Shown: positions 12,501 to 25,346 of the stretch, in pieces
Numbering within the stretch: position 1 is the stretch's first letter
How the letters are laid out: every line of letters begins with the position of its first letter
Source of the DNA: Strongyloides papillosus
Lineage: Eukaryota; Nematoda; Chromadorea; Rhabditida; Strongyloididae
Reading direction: 5' to 3'
DNA length: 64,000 bases
Assembly: GCA_005656395.1 (NCBI GenBank)
Contig: SRSI01000003.1
Location: forward strand, 310,001 to 374,000
The notes under the pieces: model-generated
The model's database searches: none
The model's input: the letters and a program-made list of their open reading frames with translations, nothing else
Told to the model about the DNA's origin: nothing
Translations under genes and position numbers: made by a program

Positions 12501-12978
12501 TTCTAAGTTTCTGTAGTATTTTTTTTCATGTTTTGTACAAAAGTTAATTACCCAACGCTGTTTGACACTCTTTTGCATGTTAATTTTTAATGAAATTAAA
12601 AAATTTTTTGTTTGCACGTGAATGATATTTTTTCGCGTGACGAGGGTACCAAACATGGGTCTACTTTTTTAAACATAAAACATTTTGTAGTCCTCGGATT
12701 TAGATGCGATATATGCCATTTTGTAGAGGAGAATTTTCTCTACAAAACGGTATTCTCATCTTTTTAATACGATGCCTGTGAGCATCGTAATGAAATCATT
12801 CTCATTACTTTTGGGACAAACCATGTATAATTAGTTCTAATGACTAGCATTTGGAAATATTAAACTAATTAAAGATAGTATTTTGATACTATTTAAATGA
12901 CAAAACACAAGGAATAAAATATATCTTATTAATTAAATTGTTAACTTTCGAAGAATAGTTTTTTTTTGGCTATTAAAT
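9592..12978. repeat. Segmental-duplication flank, copy B
   Basis: Matches copy A (160-2437) in the same order and orientation. It begins abruptly at the retrotransposon end with the TGTAATATT...TTATGTGTAA block and continues to the receptor start. Relative to copy A it has two insertions: the mariner-like element at 11958-12825 and about 170 bp at roughly 11770-11940 of unknown origin. No gene is seen. Confidence 0.7.
11958..12825. mobile_element. Mariner-like MITE with ~210-bp inverted repeats
   Basis: Left arm 11958-12170 and right arm 12612-12825 are inverted copies with few mismatches, ending in GTGGTTTGTCCCAAAAGT / ACTTTTGGGACAAACCAT. The element is flanked by TA on both sides (11956-11957, 12826-12827). 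The paralogous position in copy A (2286-2287) has a single TA, an empty site. Each arm carries its own hairpin: TTTTGTAGAG and CTCTACAAAA separated by nine bases. No transposase frame is recognisable in the ~440-bp middle. TA duplication and end sequence suggest Tc1/mariner mobilisation. Confidence 0.88.
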
Positions 12979-14081
12979 ATGGATGATTACGAATATGACG
13001 ATTCAATATACATAAATCCTAATAATATGACTGATGCTGAAATGCTTGAATTTTACAAAGAATTAATTTCAAATTTTCCCCATTTTTTAGTAAGACTAAA
13101 ACGATCTAATATAGGAATTGTCCATCTGGCTCTATCTGTTTCTTTTTTTATTTTTCAACTTCTAATATTCACAGTATGTTTTACAATACAATTTATATAT
13201 ATTTCAAAAATCAAATTTTAGAGTTTTTTTAACAAAAAAGAACTCTTTAAAAAAACATCTTTCCGTATTATTTTTCACCATGGTGTTTTGTCATGTATTC
13301 AACAGATTTGTCATATTTTAACTGCAATTCTTACAATATTAAATATTGAAGACATAGATTCTTTATTTGCGATAATTGGAGCATTATTATACTCCGCATA
13401 CATTGGAAGTGTATTATTTATTTTACTTCTAACAATAAACCGTTTTGATGTAATTTATAATATCACTAAATTTCATGAAAACCCAAAAAAGAAATTTTAT
13501 CTTATTGGTATCATTATTCTTTATTGTTGTACAGTAGGATTATTTGTATTTTATGTTACTCCAAGATTTAATGTAACTTTTGATTACTTTACATGTCAAT
13601 GGGAATATGTACGTCTTTTTGGTCTTGAAATAGGTTTCGAAGTAAAAAACAAAACAGTATTAATATCTTTAGGAATATCATTTATTTTACAAATGTGTAT
13701 AATTGGTAAAGTATTTTCACTTCGTTGTTACACCCAAAAAAAAGCAATATTTGTTGCTGAAGATATTAAAATAGTGATTCATATATTTTTATGTTTTGTA
13801 ACAACAGTATTTCTAGAATTAATATGGGACTGGAAGTTTTTTAAATTTGATATAGATGGAATCGGAGTAATTGTACCACAAATTTTATATATATTTAGCT
13901 CCGTTTCAAATAGTATTTTTGTTTTATTTTTTGTAAGGTAAGTTAGTAAATGTTTTTGCTAAATCTGTTATTTTTAAGAAAAATTCGTGCCAACATAATA
14001 TTTGTAAAATTATTAAAAAGAAACAAAAAGTCCAAAATAAAAACTGCTGTTAAACGTATTAAGATTATAAATGTATGGTAA
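12979..14081 (+). CDS. Serpentine chemoreceptor-like 7TM protein, copy B
   Basis: Exons 12979-13173, 13222-13937 and 13979-14081 give about 337 residues. Exon lengths and intron positions match copy A (2438-3550), and the two proteins are nearly identical through the membrane core. The extracellular N-terminus differs (acidic DDYEYDD here), as do parts of the third hydrophobic loop and the tail. This copy keeps its own C-terminus, a lysine-rich tail ending IINVW, so it shows what copy A lost. The TTTTTAAG acceptor of exon 3 is conserved. No in-frame stop or shift is seen. Probably a membrane chemoreceptor; ligand unknown. Confidence 0.82.
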
Positions 14082-14159
14082 AAAGCATTTCTATAATGTC
14101 TTGAAATGAGTTAATAATATGTAAATTTATTTTTTAATTTCCAATTTCTTTTTTCTGGA

Positions 14160-15290
14160 AAAGCATTTATTTAAAAATCTTATAACAAATATTTTAAAAA
14201 TCATTATTGTAAAAAATAATATTTTTTTATGTGTAAGGTATTTTTTTAACAAAATATTTGTAGATTTAACGAATTTTATTAAGTATTCACAATCTCTAAA
14301 AAATATACAATTAGAATTTATTCAAAAATTATAAATAAATTAATTATTGTATTGAAAAGACTCCTTTTTTTATAATATTTGATTTTGTTTAAATTTGTTT
14401 ATAACAATTTTTTGAATATTTCTTACTAATTTAATTTATTTTTATAATTTTTTTAAGTAGCTCTATATGCAAAAAATGTAAACTAATAATTTCTTCTACA
14501 ACAAATAAGTAATATAAATTATCGTATATTTGAAATATTCTCATGGGTAACTTTTTTTCTCATATATATGATAATATTTATCAAAATAAAGTAACAAGTA
14601 TTTTAAATTTTTAACAATAACTCTTATCATAAAAAATTATCAAACTAAATAAAAACAGTTTAAAGAATGATGTCTTCAATAGAGTCATTATCGAATCTGG
14701 ACAATATAGAATTCTCTTTTTACCTGGCAAAAATTCGTACTTAGCATTTCTTAACTTGCCTTTAACGGAATCAAAAATATTTTTTGGTTAAAGTGGAAAA
14801 ATAATTCCATTAAAGTTAAACACCCTATGCCGTGCTCCTGTATAGCCAATTTGAAGTCGTTCCAGAATTAAGTATAAGTTAAGAATTATAAATTTTTAAA
14901 GTACACTTTTTTATTTTAGTTCAAAATAAATTTTTGTAGAGCAGACACCTATTTCAACCTTCTAATATTCTGCCAGCTGTTTTAGGAGATTCTAAAAATA
15001 TGCTTAAGAAATAATTATACTTTCATTGTTCTTTTATATGTAAACAAATCTTTATTTTTAGTTTTTATATAAAAATAATAAATCTTTATGGAGTAAAAAA
15101 CATTTTTTATCATAATTTTATCTAATAATATTACTAAGATAAAAGTTCTTTTAATAGATAAAAAATGCAGTATAAAAAAGTTGTGTTATAGAATCAAATA
15201 ATTAAAAGTACTTAAAAATAAAAAAATTTCCAAATTTTAACAAGAATAAAATAATATTAAAACTTCACGCATTTCGTATATTTAGTGGAA
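14160..15290. repeat. Segmental-duplication flank, copy C (no gene)
   Basis: Third, partial copy of the flank, starting shortly after the copy B gene and ending near CACGCATTTCGTATAT. It has about 150 bp extra (14265-14430) relative to copy A. The best conserved part is 14850-15110. From 15291 to about 15850 the DNA is plain AT-rich with nothing recognised, and no receptor exon follows this copy. Confidence 0.65.
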
Positions 15291-16047
15291 AATAAAGTCA
15301 TTTAATTATTTTTTTAAATAATCTGATAAGAAATAATTTGAATATAATTATTCAAATTCATAATTTAAACATTATTATATAAATTTATTGTATTTTTAGA
15401 TAATTGTAATAAAGGTTTTTAGTTAAAATCTATCATAATCAAAGACATTATTGTTATAAATTGTTTTATCACCAATTAATATTTTTTAAGAATTAATATT
15501 TACAATAGATAAATAATACCTTATTAAATGACAACAGTTTATACTTGAAAAGTGTCAAACTACAATAAAAAATTTGTATTTTGGAATTTGATATCTAAAC
15601 GTACAATACAAATAAATGTTTTTTCATTAGGATCCAATTTTTTTTTAAATTTAAAATCCAAGTAATTAAAAATAATAATAAAATTTAAAGTAATGAGTAT
15701 TATCAAAGAAAATTGTTATAGTCATAAACAAAAAAAAGTTACCTTTGAAATTTAAACAAGTTTTTATGAAGCAAAAACTTCTATATAAATTGTTTGAAAA
15801 CAAACAATTAAATTTCTTAATAATACCTTTGAAAATTAGGCAAATGTATAATGATAGCTACAATTCAGAAGGTGATTGATGATCAAAAAGGAAAGTACTT
15901 CCACATTTATTGTTTCTTTTTTCTTACTAAAAATAGTAGAAATATGCTCTTTAAAGATAAATGTACAAAAATTAAACGTAAAATTTTTTAATACATATTT
16001 TATGCCTTTTTTATGAACTATGTGTATTTTAATATTGTTTCTTTAAG

Positions 16048-16293
16048 TTGTCAATTTTAAATCAACTTCTCGGTTGGAGTTTTTTAATTTGCTTAGATAT
16101 TGTAACTAGAGTTATTGTTGTTGTTGCGGTAATAGTACGAACAATGCTAGTTTATTATAGTTTATACAAATCTATAATTATGATGAAGAGAAATTTAGTT
16201 TTCACACTTCCTTTTATTATAGATCATAATATACAATTAAAGAATAGAACATATTATAAAAATTTAAGCTTTCTAGTAAAATTCAGGCAATAA
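16048..16293 (+). CDS. Possible terminal exon of a small membrane protein
   Basis: An 81-codon open stretch preceded by a plausible splice acceptor (TTTCTTTAAG) with a hydrophobic segment (FLICLDIVTRVIVVVAVIV) and a basic tail. It lacks its own ATG in frame. A short upstream ATG frame at 15848 could supply a first exon through a donor after CAGAAG, but that join is a guess. It ends 58 bp before the convergent menorin-like gene. Not recognised; it could be a chance frame. Confidence 0.25.
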   Translation: MSILNQLLGWSFLICLDIVTRVIVVVAVIVRTMLVYYSLYKSIIMMKRNLVFTLPFIIDHNIQLKNRTYYKNLSFLVKFRQ

Positions 16294-16351
16294 AAGCATT
16301 TGGTATCATAATTAAAAATCATGAAACATTTTCTTCAAAAAAGAGTATTGT

Positions 16352-18712
16352 TTAAGAACTGTAGAAACGTTGTAACAAAAAAATGAGAATCATTGACACG
16401 TAAGTAAAAACATTAGCAGTAAAAGAGGATGCTCCATTATATGAGGCCTTCTCCAATATAAAATCCACATCTTCTCCTCCTCGTTTACCAATAATAACAT
16501 TCCTCAACTTTCTTGATTTAGATAACGGTGTCTCCAATTGTATAAACGTTTTATACATATTGTCATTATTTTTATGAGATCTCTTATTCTTATTAGCATG
16601 ACAATTCTCAGTCCATACAGCTAAATCAACTCTCCATCCCCTATCAGTTATCTCAAAACCATAACATCTCATTTTCGGAACTTTTCCCACAGCACTACCA
16701 TCATATATTTTCTTGCTTTTCGGACTATTTGAGATTGACACATCTCCATCAACGCCAATGAATATAGTTACTGAATTTCTTAATTTTGATGAATCTGTTA
16801 AACTTATCTTTCCCGGTGTTTTGTGGGGATTGTCAAATAAGACTATTTCCATCCCCGATGTATCATAGTCATTGGTGGTTATAAACTTTTTAGGCAAAAA
16901 ATGTATTTTTCCAGTGATTTTTTGTTTATTCGGGTAGTGATTATCATAATTTGTTCTATTTAATATGGCAAAGCTTTTCGTCTCACCAATAAATGCAATT
17001 CCTCTGTCAGATGGAACAACTTGTGAATTTATTCCATAAGGACTTGGGTGATTAATAATACGCCAATCATTTTTATTAATCGACATTTGAAGAGGTTTAT
17101 CGTTTAGGTTTTTTACCAAATCACGGTGTTCGGGGGATAAATCGAAGATAATGTTACCGTTTTTACGAGCAAAACTAAGGAAATTTTGGAAGACATTGAG
17201 ATTGTTTATTGTGTCATCAGGTTTTGAGTATATGATAACGTAAAATGGCCTGTTTTGTCCAAGTAAAAATAATAGTTGTTCTGAACTTTCTAGGGCATCA
17301 GACAATTTTATTGTTAATATAATTGGTTGATAATTAACACTGCTGAGGTATGACAATATTTTGAATGTATGTCCCCAATCGAGGTGATTAATATTCTCTA
17401 CTACACTTTTATCATTATTATCTTCTTGTTGTTTTGTCCATCCAAGAGAAATTGCAGCATTAGGTACAAATTTATGAGCATTCTCAAGTAATGTATAACT
17501 ATCAACAGGTTTCTATAAAACCAATTTAACTATAACAAACAATTTTCTATAACTTACCTCTACACTTCTCTGAGATTTAAAGACATTTGCATGTAGAATG
17601 ATAGGACTCTTTATCAAATGATTTGTTGCATATAGATGTTGAAGTACTGGCTTGACGACTTCCGTGTTTTTAAGTGTCACTTTTAAGGCTAAAATAGGAT
17701 ATAAATTTATTACATTAATTATCTAAATTTAATTATAGGTTATTTTAATTGATATCATAATATTTTTAGTATTAGGTAAAGTTATATAAGTCAGGAAATA
17801 TGTAATAAATAGGGGAATATTAATTAATGTTTATATAGATGATATCTAATACAATATTTATGAGACATTTCTTAAGAACAGGTGACAATGAATTAAGATA
17901 ATTTCATTATCTCTTTATAGTGTATATTATTCAAATAGAGACATACCTTTTCCAAGGGGTGACATTTCTTTTAACCACTCTTTAAATGTTAAAGCATCAT
18001 TAAATCTTAGATGATCAGGATATGAAGTATTTTTCATTATTGGAATTGCTCTATGCCTAAATTTTCTTGTTTTAAATAATAGTACTTCTCCTTCTGCCAT
18101 TTTTGAATGGTCAATTAAGTCTCCTATAAATAAATTATATTAAAAAAGTTCATCATTTGTTTGTTAAATAAAACATATGTACGAGGGTAAATTAAACTTA
18201 CTGTTAGATAGATGAACTTCTTCAATCCAATCCTTAAATGACATACCATGTTCATTGATATAACGTTTATTTTGATGTTGCACTCCTGTAATTTGAGAGA
18301 TATTAAATAAAAAATATTTATAAATCAACAATTTTAATGTTGTTATGTCAAGAAAAATAATAACATTTGTAATTGATCTATCTATTATTTAAATTTACTT
18401 AAAAAGATTCACCATAAATTAACCTATTATAGGAGATTAACAAATGCTATTATTTACTAAGAAATCAAAAGAGCTTCCCCCTTTATATGATAAAAAAGAA
18501 TAGGGATTCATAACCTCATTAAGATATTATAAAGTATCATATTTCATAATATTCTTAATTAGATAAAATACTTTATCAAATTACAAACAATTAATAGATA
18601 TAAGCTAACCTTTAATTACAGAATATTGCCCATATACAAGAAAAATCACCGCTATACATATTAATTTTGAAGGTTGAAAGTACCTCCATCCAAGAGATAA
18701 CAATACCTTCAT
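16352..18712 (-). CDS. mnr-1: Menorin / FAM151 family protein (DUF2181-like)
   Basis: Five exons read on the minus strand: 18712-18610, 18285-18202, 18123-17947, 17688-17558 and 17512-16352, all with GT-AG ends and compatible phases, giving about 551 residues. The N-terminus has a hydrophobic signal or anchor segment (residues 17-29). The PNAAISLGWT motif at residues 182-191 and the preceding LKVTLKN and SPIILHANVF strands match the FAM151/menorin fold, related to phosphodiesterase barrels. The C-terminal 25 residues are hydrophobic after small residues, suggesting a GPI signal. In C. elegans, menorin is a skin-derived cue for sensory dendrite branching. Catalytic-type residues of the first half look altered. 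Family likely; one-to-one orthology not proven. Confidence 0.75.
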
Positions 18713-21700
18713 AATTTTTTTTATTATATCAATTTTTGTATATACAATTTATAATAATTCTTTTAAGATAAATTATGTTAGAAGGCAATCTGTTGAGTGT
18801 GTATCCTTTCTTTCCAACACAATTGCTTTCATCAATTTTTAGTATAAAAAATAAATCTTATTACTAAAAATGTAATGTTTCATTTATATCCTTTTAATGT
18901 ATAGTATGTAGGAGGAGGAAAAAAAATTGGATTTCCAGATACTGAATCTGATTGAAACTTTTCAATTGTTCTTTGATATAGTCTAAAGAATGAAAGGATA
19001 AGATAAATTTGATAGTATTTATCAGTAATATATATTTTGACGAATGGTACAACTATAACTTGTCATATTTAAAATAAGTATATCAAAAATTGTTATGAGA
19101 ACATGAATTTGTGTCTATCAAAATTGATAAATAAAATAGAAGATGACATAATGGTGTAAAGAGAGAATCAGTAACATTTAATATATTTGTAAAATTATTC
19201 TAAACAATTAAATGAGCGAAAGTAGAAATATTGTATTTGTACAAGTTAATGCTTAATAAAGTTTTAACTTATATCTTAGTTTAGAAAAAAAAAGATGAAT
19301 AAATAAATATGGAGTGTTAAAATAAAGAATTTTTTTTCCTGAACAAACACTTTAAATATCTAATAAAAATATCCATAAAAACAAATTTTCTTTTTATAGT
19401 TATAAGAATATTTTTTATTAGAAATAAAGTTGTATTTTGTGATAGAAATATTAAATTTATAACCATACAATCAGTTTTATTAACGTTTAAATAGGAAGTG
19501 AAGCATTTAATTGTCCGGACAATACAAATTAGTTTATTTAATATCAATTGTCCATTTTATGTATAAGGTAAGGTAGTTTTTATGATAATCTTTTACTATA
19601 CCCCTTTTTAGCGGTACCATATTAATTGTGATTGTCGGCATTGTACAAATCAGGTAAGGTGTAAAAAGAATATTTATAGAATAAAGGAAGTAATTGTTTG
19701 GATACTTTTTTTAAATTGTTTTAATTTGCTACATGTCCATTAAAGAAAATAATAAACAGTAAGATGAATGAGAAAAAATATTATGATCAGATAAATAATA
19801 TGAGTTTTTATGGGGTACAAACAAATTCGGCAATCTTTACAATTTATTATAAAAGAAATATGTGTGGGTGGAGTTAAAAGAACAACAGTTGCGCATTGCT
19901 TTTGTTAATAGATACGTGAACATATGGAATATAGAAAAGTTAAAATATTTGTTAAAAATTTTATCAAATATCAAAAGAATTAAATGTTTTTAAAATATTT
20001 ATATTTTAGTTAATGTAAAAATAAACAAATACAATCAAACTTTGCACTTGTTATGTTATTTTAAAATTAATAAAAATTGTTTATAAAAAAGTTGGAAATA
20101 TTCTTTCTTTTACATATACAATATTTAAAAATTCTTTTAAAATAAAGTTTGTATAATAAAAATGTATTAAAAAGGATTGCAAAAATCAGAATGTACTTTA
20201 TAAAAAGATTCTAAAGAAGAAAAAAATTTTTATGTATATAAAAATTTTAATGCCAATAAATACCTTATACTAGTTGTTAATATTTATATAAATTATTACT
20301 TTTAATAGGTGACTTCACTTTTTATTTCATACATCATAAATTGTATGACAAAAAAAAATAAATGAAATATGATATTTTATTTGTTACACAAATTTAACTT
20401 ATAATTCTCCTTCGATTATGCAAAATAAAAAAGTGCTTTTTAGTAAATAAGTGTATTGTTAAATTTATAAAAATTTAGAACGATAAAAAGACAAAAGATT
20501 AAAGATATATAGTAATTTATCATATAACTAATATTTGTTTATATCAAAATTATATATTAAATGTAGTGATTATCTTAAAACGTTTTTAAAAAGACTACAT
20601 CCACTTTAATTTTCTAGTAGTGAAGTTTGAAAGTTTTTTAGTCACATATAGGAAGTTTTTTGTCATGCTATCAAAATCACTTTCCGCAATATTATGCATA
20701 TGGATATTGTAGAAAATAATTATGATACTTGAATATTTAGAAAATCAATCTTAGAGGATTTGGAGAAAAGGAAATTGTTAATACTGTTTTTCCTTGGATA
20801 AGTTAAAAAAAATAATTGTAAATATATCGGATATTTAAGTATGATGAATTAATTCGATTAGCCAAATTCAATTTAAAAATTCCCGCATCTTAAAAGTTAG
20901 TTATAATACGATAGTAGGATAAAATTAAAATTTAGAATGATAAAAAAGTAATTTATTTTAGTATAATAAATTAATCAATTAAAATGCTGCGAATATTTAA
21001 TTAAGTAAATAAGTAATGTAATTATAAAGGAATAGATAGGTATAAATTCCTAATTTCTACTAATTTTGTACGGCTTTTATAATCATACTAATGTTTGATT
21101 GTAAAAAAAAGTAAAATAAATAATGTAAACTTTTATATGAACTATGTTTAATGTTTTAAAAGGGTACATGCAAATGAATACCAATAAATAAGATAAGAAT
21201 TTGACAAAGGAGGAAATGGAGTAATTTGTTAAATCACTATTAAAGTGTTACTTCATCCATCATTCTCAGGGTGTGATGATATAAAATTATACTATATTTG
21301 TATATATATATCTTTAAATAGTTATTATATTATTTAAAAGTATTATGGACAATATGAAAATAATTAAACAAAACTTTTATAATAAATCAATTAATTATTT
21401 CCTTTGATTGATCATGTATTTCTAAAGAAAACCATGTCCAGAACCTTCATATAAAGTTAGAAAATGTATCTAAATATAAAGTATAAATTGCCGACATTTT
21501 TAAAGTATTTCATTTCATTATTTTAGATAAAAGATTAAAAAGATTGAATGTGAAGTAATAAATTTAATATTACTTTATTAATCATTTTGCGCTAATTACA
21601 AATATTAGTTATAAAGATAAATAAATGTGTAAGGAAAGTACTCTGAGCTAGAGGAAGTTTAATAGTAATAATTTAATATCTTTAAAAAGCATCTTCTAAA

Positions 21701-24700
21701 AATATTATGTAACAATTAGTGTAACATTTAATATATGTAAAAATAGAAATAAAAATATATTTATGTTAAATGTATCATGTGTAGTCATGATATTGTAACC
21801 TTAAAAATATATAATACAGATTACATTCTCCAGTAACTGCAAACAATGACATATTAAATTTTTTAATAATAAGAAATGTTGTCTTTTCAAAAATCAGATG
21901 TCTTGGTGTAGTGGAAATGGCACTGGAGAAGTGGAAAAAGTCATAACTGAAATAAAGATGAATAATTAAAATGAAGGACAGTTAGATGCCAGGTGAGAAA
22001 TGTGCAGAAAAAGTTGTTTTTTCTTTATTACGTAATTTGGAGAGTGCTTTTATATGGTATTAATGTCAACATCGCCTTCTTATGAGATTAAATGAAAAAA
22101 ACACCTACTTGACAAAAAAATTTGAAGGATTTGTGTAAATTGTTAAGGTCATCATATACATATATATCATAACTCTATTTAAAAAGTCAAATACATTTAA
22201 TAATAATATTATAATGTATATAATTATGTTAACGGTAAATCTCTCAAAAACATTTAAATATTTATGAGTGAAAATTTTCTTTTGAAAATAATTTACTGAC
22301 TTTTGTAATCTAATAAAGTGTAATAATTGTCATGTGAAATCTTCATAATTTCATAAATACACTAAAGATTCAGATCAGTAATTCGTAATAAAAAGTTGTA
22401 ACTACAATTTATACAAAATGTTACGCTTATTAGATCAGTTAATATTTTTTGGACAAAAAAAAGATTTACGCATCAATGGATAAAATTATATAAAGTTAAA
22501 CTTTTAAATTTATTTATTAGCCTGGTAGTTTAAACAAAAATAAAAGATAAAAATGAGACATAAAGTAATATAGAGATTGGATGAAATTTTTTGTAAAAAG
22601 AGTTAAAATTTATGATACCAAGCGAAAGATTATTTTCTATTAGTTTTTAAATTTTTAAATTGAAAAATTGTGACTGGATGGTTTAGTAAGCTAATATGCT
22701 TCGAGTATTTAAATAGTCACTTTTTTTTAAATTAAAAATAAAAGGGTGATAGTTGGAATGGGGAGGAAATCTGAAAAAATGCTTTATGATTAAGATATAA
22801 TATGTTTTTAATAAGTATAATGATTGCCTAAAATATTACAATATATGATTAATTATTTATCAAAGTTATAACAACAAAAACAGTAAGGTCAAAATGACTG
22901 TACAAGGTTTTCATATGTAAGATGATAACAAAAACAATTTAGACTTTCTAACAATAGCTACATATTCCAAGTGACAGCCGTTATACTTGAAGTAATTAAA
23001 CATGTATCTTCAATTATCTTATTTTTAATATGTTAACTGTTCAAGAAGGATGATTAATTCAAAATATCTTTTTTTGCGTGAACAAGTGACTACTTATAAA
23101 TAGTTACGTCTAAATAGTTCTGACACTTATAAAACTATCCATAATAATTATACTTACTATTATCATTTAAAGAACTTTACAGAACTAGCAATCTAAAAAC
23201 AAGATAAATAGAAACATTGTGAGAATGTTAACATCTCGATTCACGATAAAATTTTTAGAATTCGCAAGTTGATTAATGAATTTTGAATAAACTAAAACTT
23301 TAATATGTCAAAATTGTACTATTATTTTGTTTAACAGAAAAATATTAATTACAGAAAGTTTAATATGAAATATTGCCCTTATAAAGATAATAAATATGTC
23401 AAAATACATAATATTATTCTTAAAATTATGGTTTAAATGACAGTTATAAAAATACTACTTGTAATTGTTTGAGGAGTCTTTATCTGCCATTTTAGATAAA
23501 CGTCAACAAACTTATAAAATATATGATTTGGTAATAAAAGCAACCTAATGTTTGCAATTCAGCTTAACATCATCCTCCATATTAAGTTCCATTATCGAGG
23601 TTTATTTTGATGCCCGTTATCAAAAATGCCGCTTTGATAATGTATATAGTTATTTGATAAATGTAATATGAATAGATCAAGTTGTTGAAAAAGGAAGTTA
23701 CAAGTAGATATTGGAGGGTACTTCAATTTAATATGACTTTTCATAGAATAATTATCACAATAAGAATAAGTTTTTTAATGAAAAGCTTTAAATTATTTAT
23801 GTGTTTATTTAGATAATAAATACTACCCATTGTTATTATATTTTACCATTGTCCTTTATATAAATCAAATTTTTATATGCAATAATTTAATGATAATTTT
23901 TAAATGAATATAATTAACATTTTACCATATATTCATAATCTTGTGTAAATAAATATCAGCTGAAACTACAGAATGCTTTATAAGTTTAAGTTAAAGGATA
24001 ATTAAAGTTTATTTATTACAATTAATCCATATATAAATGTCTGTTCATTTGCTAAATTTTATGGGAATCTTAATTTGTTATTTGATTAAAACAAAATCTG
24101 TTTAAGTAATCATATATAATAACAATTCTAATAATGTGATAATTCTCTTATTATTACTACTATACATCTTTACATTAACAATTAGATTATCAAATAAGAG
24201 AGAGAAAAACTTTTAAGAAACTTTTAAACATATTTAATTCACCAAAAATATATTAATATTGACATATTACAATATTTTCAAAAAAAATATACTCTCTTAA
24301 CAACAATATTTCAACATGTTTACAATAGAGAGATCACAAAAATATCATTCTAGTTGAATAGATGATATTTTGCGACACAGATATATTAATTTTGTTTAAG
24401 ACTTCAAAAATAATTTGATCTTCTTCACATCCTGATTAACACGTACATACAAGATTTATGAAGTTTATTCAAATTTTTTAACTATAGTATGGTGTTTTTC
24501 TTTCAAGAAAAAACAATCTTAGATATTGTTTTTGTAATTACTAGTATACAAATAGTTTCTCCTATTTATTCATCCATAAATCACTATGGAAATGAACTTT
24601 TTTATGAATTACAAAGTAATTGTAGGTAAATAATGTCGTACTTGTAAACGTTAAAAAATACAACAAAATCTAGTTTCTTGTTATTAATTTAAAGAAATAA

Positions 24701-24851
24701 AAAATTGAGGAAAAAGTTTGAATATTTCTCGTTGAAATGAGATCACTAATTACCAAAATTCTGGTTTAAATTTGGCATATTTCTACCAAAAAAGGTATTT
24801 AAATAACTCTCGAAATTAAGAAGGTATAATTAAAGTTACATTGTTTTAAAA
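18713..24851. other. Gene-poor AT-rich intergenic region
   Basis: About 6.1 kb with only short open stretches (for example 19317-19547, minus) that lack splice context or recognisable protein features. The 5' flank of the menorin-like gene lies at the left edge. No tRNA, repeat array or mobile element was recognised. Confidence 0.5.
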
Positions 24852-25122
24852 ATGTCAAAAATATTAATTATCCTAATTACCATTAGTTTTATCGTACCCA
24901 CGAAAGGTTTCGGTTTCTCTTCTGGATGTGCATGTGGATGGTATGTTTGAATGTGTTTTTAATTAAAAATATTTTTATTAAAGTCCCGCTCCAGCACCAA
25001 CTACACCACCACCTCCACCACCTACATTACCTCCATTATGTCTTCCGTCACTCCAACTTCCTCAACTTCAGTTACCAAGCTTGTGTCCATGCCCACCAGC
25101 AGCTCCAGCTTGCGGCTGTTAA
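24852..25122 (+). CDS. Small secreted proline/cysteine-rich peptide
   Basis: Two exons, 24852-24940 and 24984-25122, with a 43-nt intron (GTATGT donor, TTAAAG acceptor), encode 75 residues. Residues 1-20 form a signal peptide (ILIILITISFIVP core). The mature part has a GCACGC cysteine cluster, a run of prolines (PTTPPPPPPTLPP), a Leu/Gln/Pro segment and a final CPCPP...CGC cluster. This layout resembles small nematode secreted or cuticle-associated peptides, but no family is assigned. Upstream DNA has no other exon evident. The gene lies 224 bp before the PP1-like phosphatase on the same strand. Confidence 0.7.
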
Positions 25123-25346
25123 TTAAAAAACAAAACGTTATCTAATGGACAACTGTTTACCTTCCAATGCAATATTAACGTTAATCACCTACAATAACAT
25201 ACCGCCAAAAATCAAAATTTTTTGAATAACAATAATTTAAATAAACATTATTTTTAAATTTTGTTATTGATTTTATTGATAAAATAAAGGTAATTTTTTA
25301 CTTTAACCTTACGACTTCCTCTTGAGTCATCTTTTTTTTCTTAACC

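Noticed and set aside
19317..19547. 76-codon minus-strand frame
   Set aside because: Low-complexity Ile/Leu/Lys composition expected from AT-rich DNA; no features.
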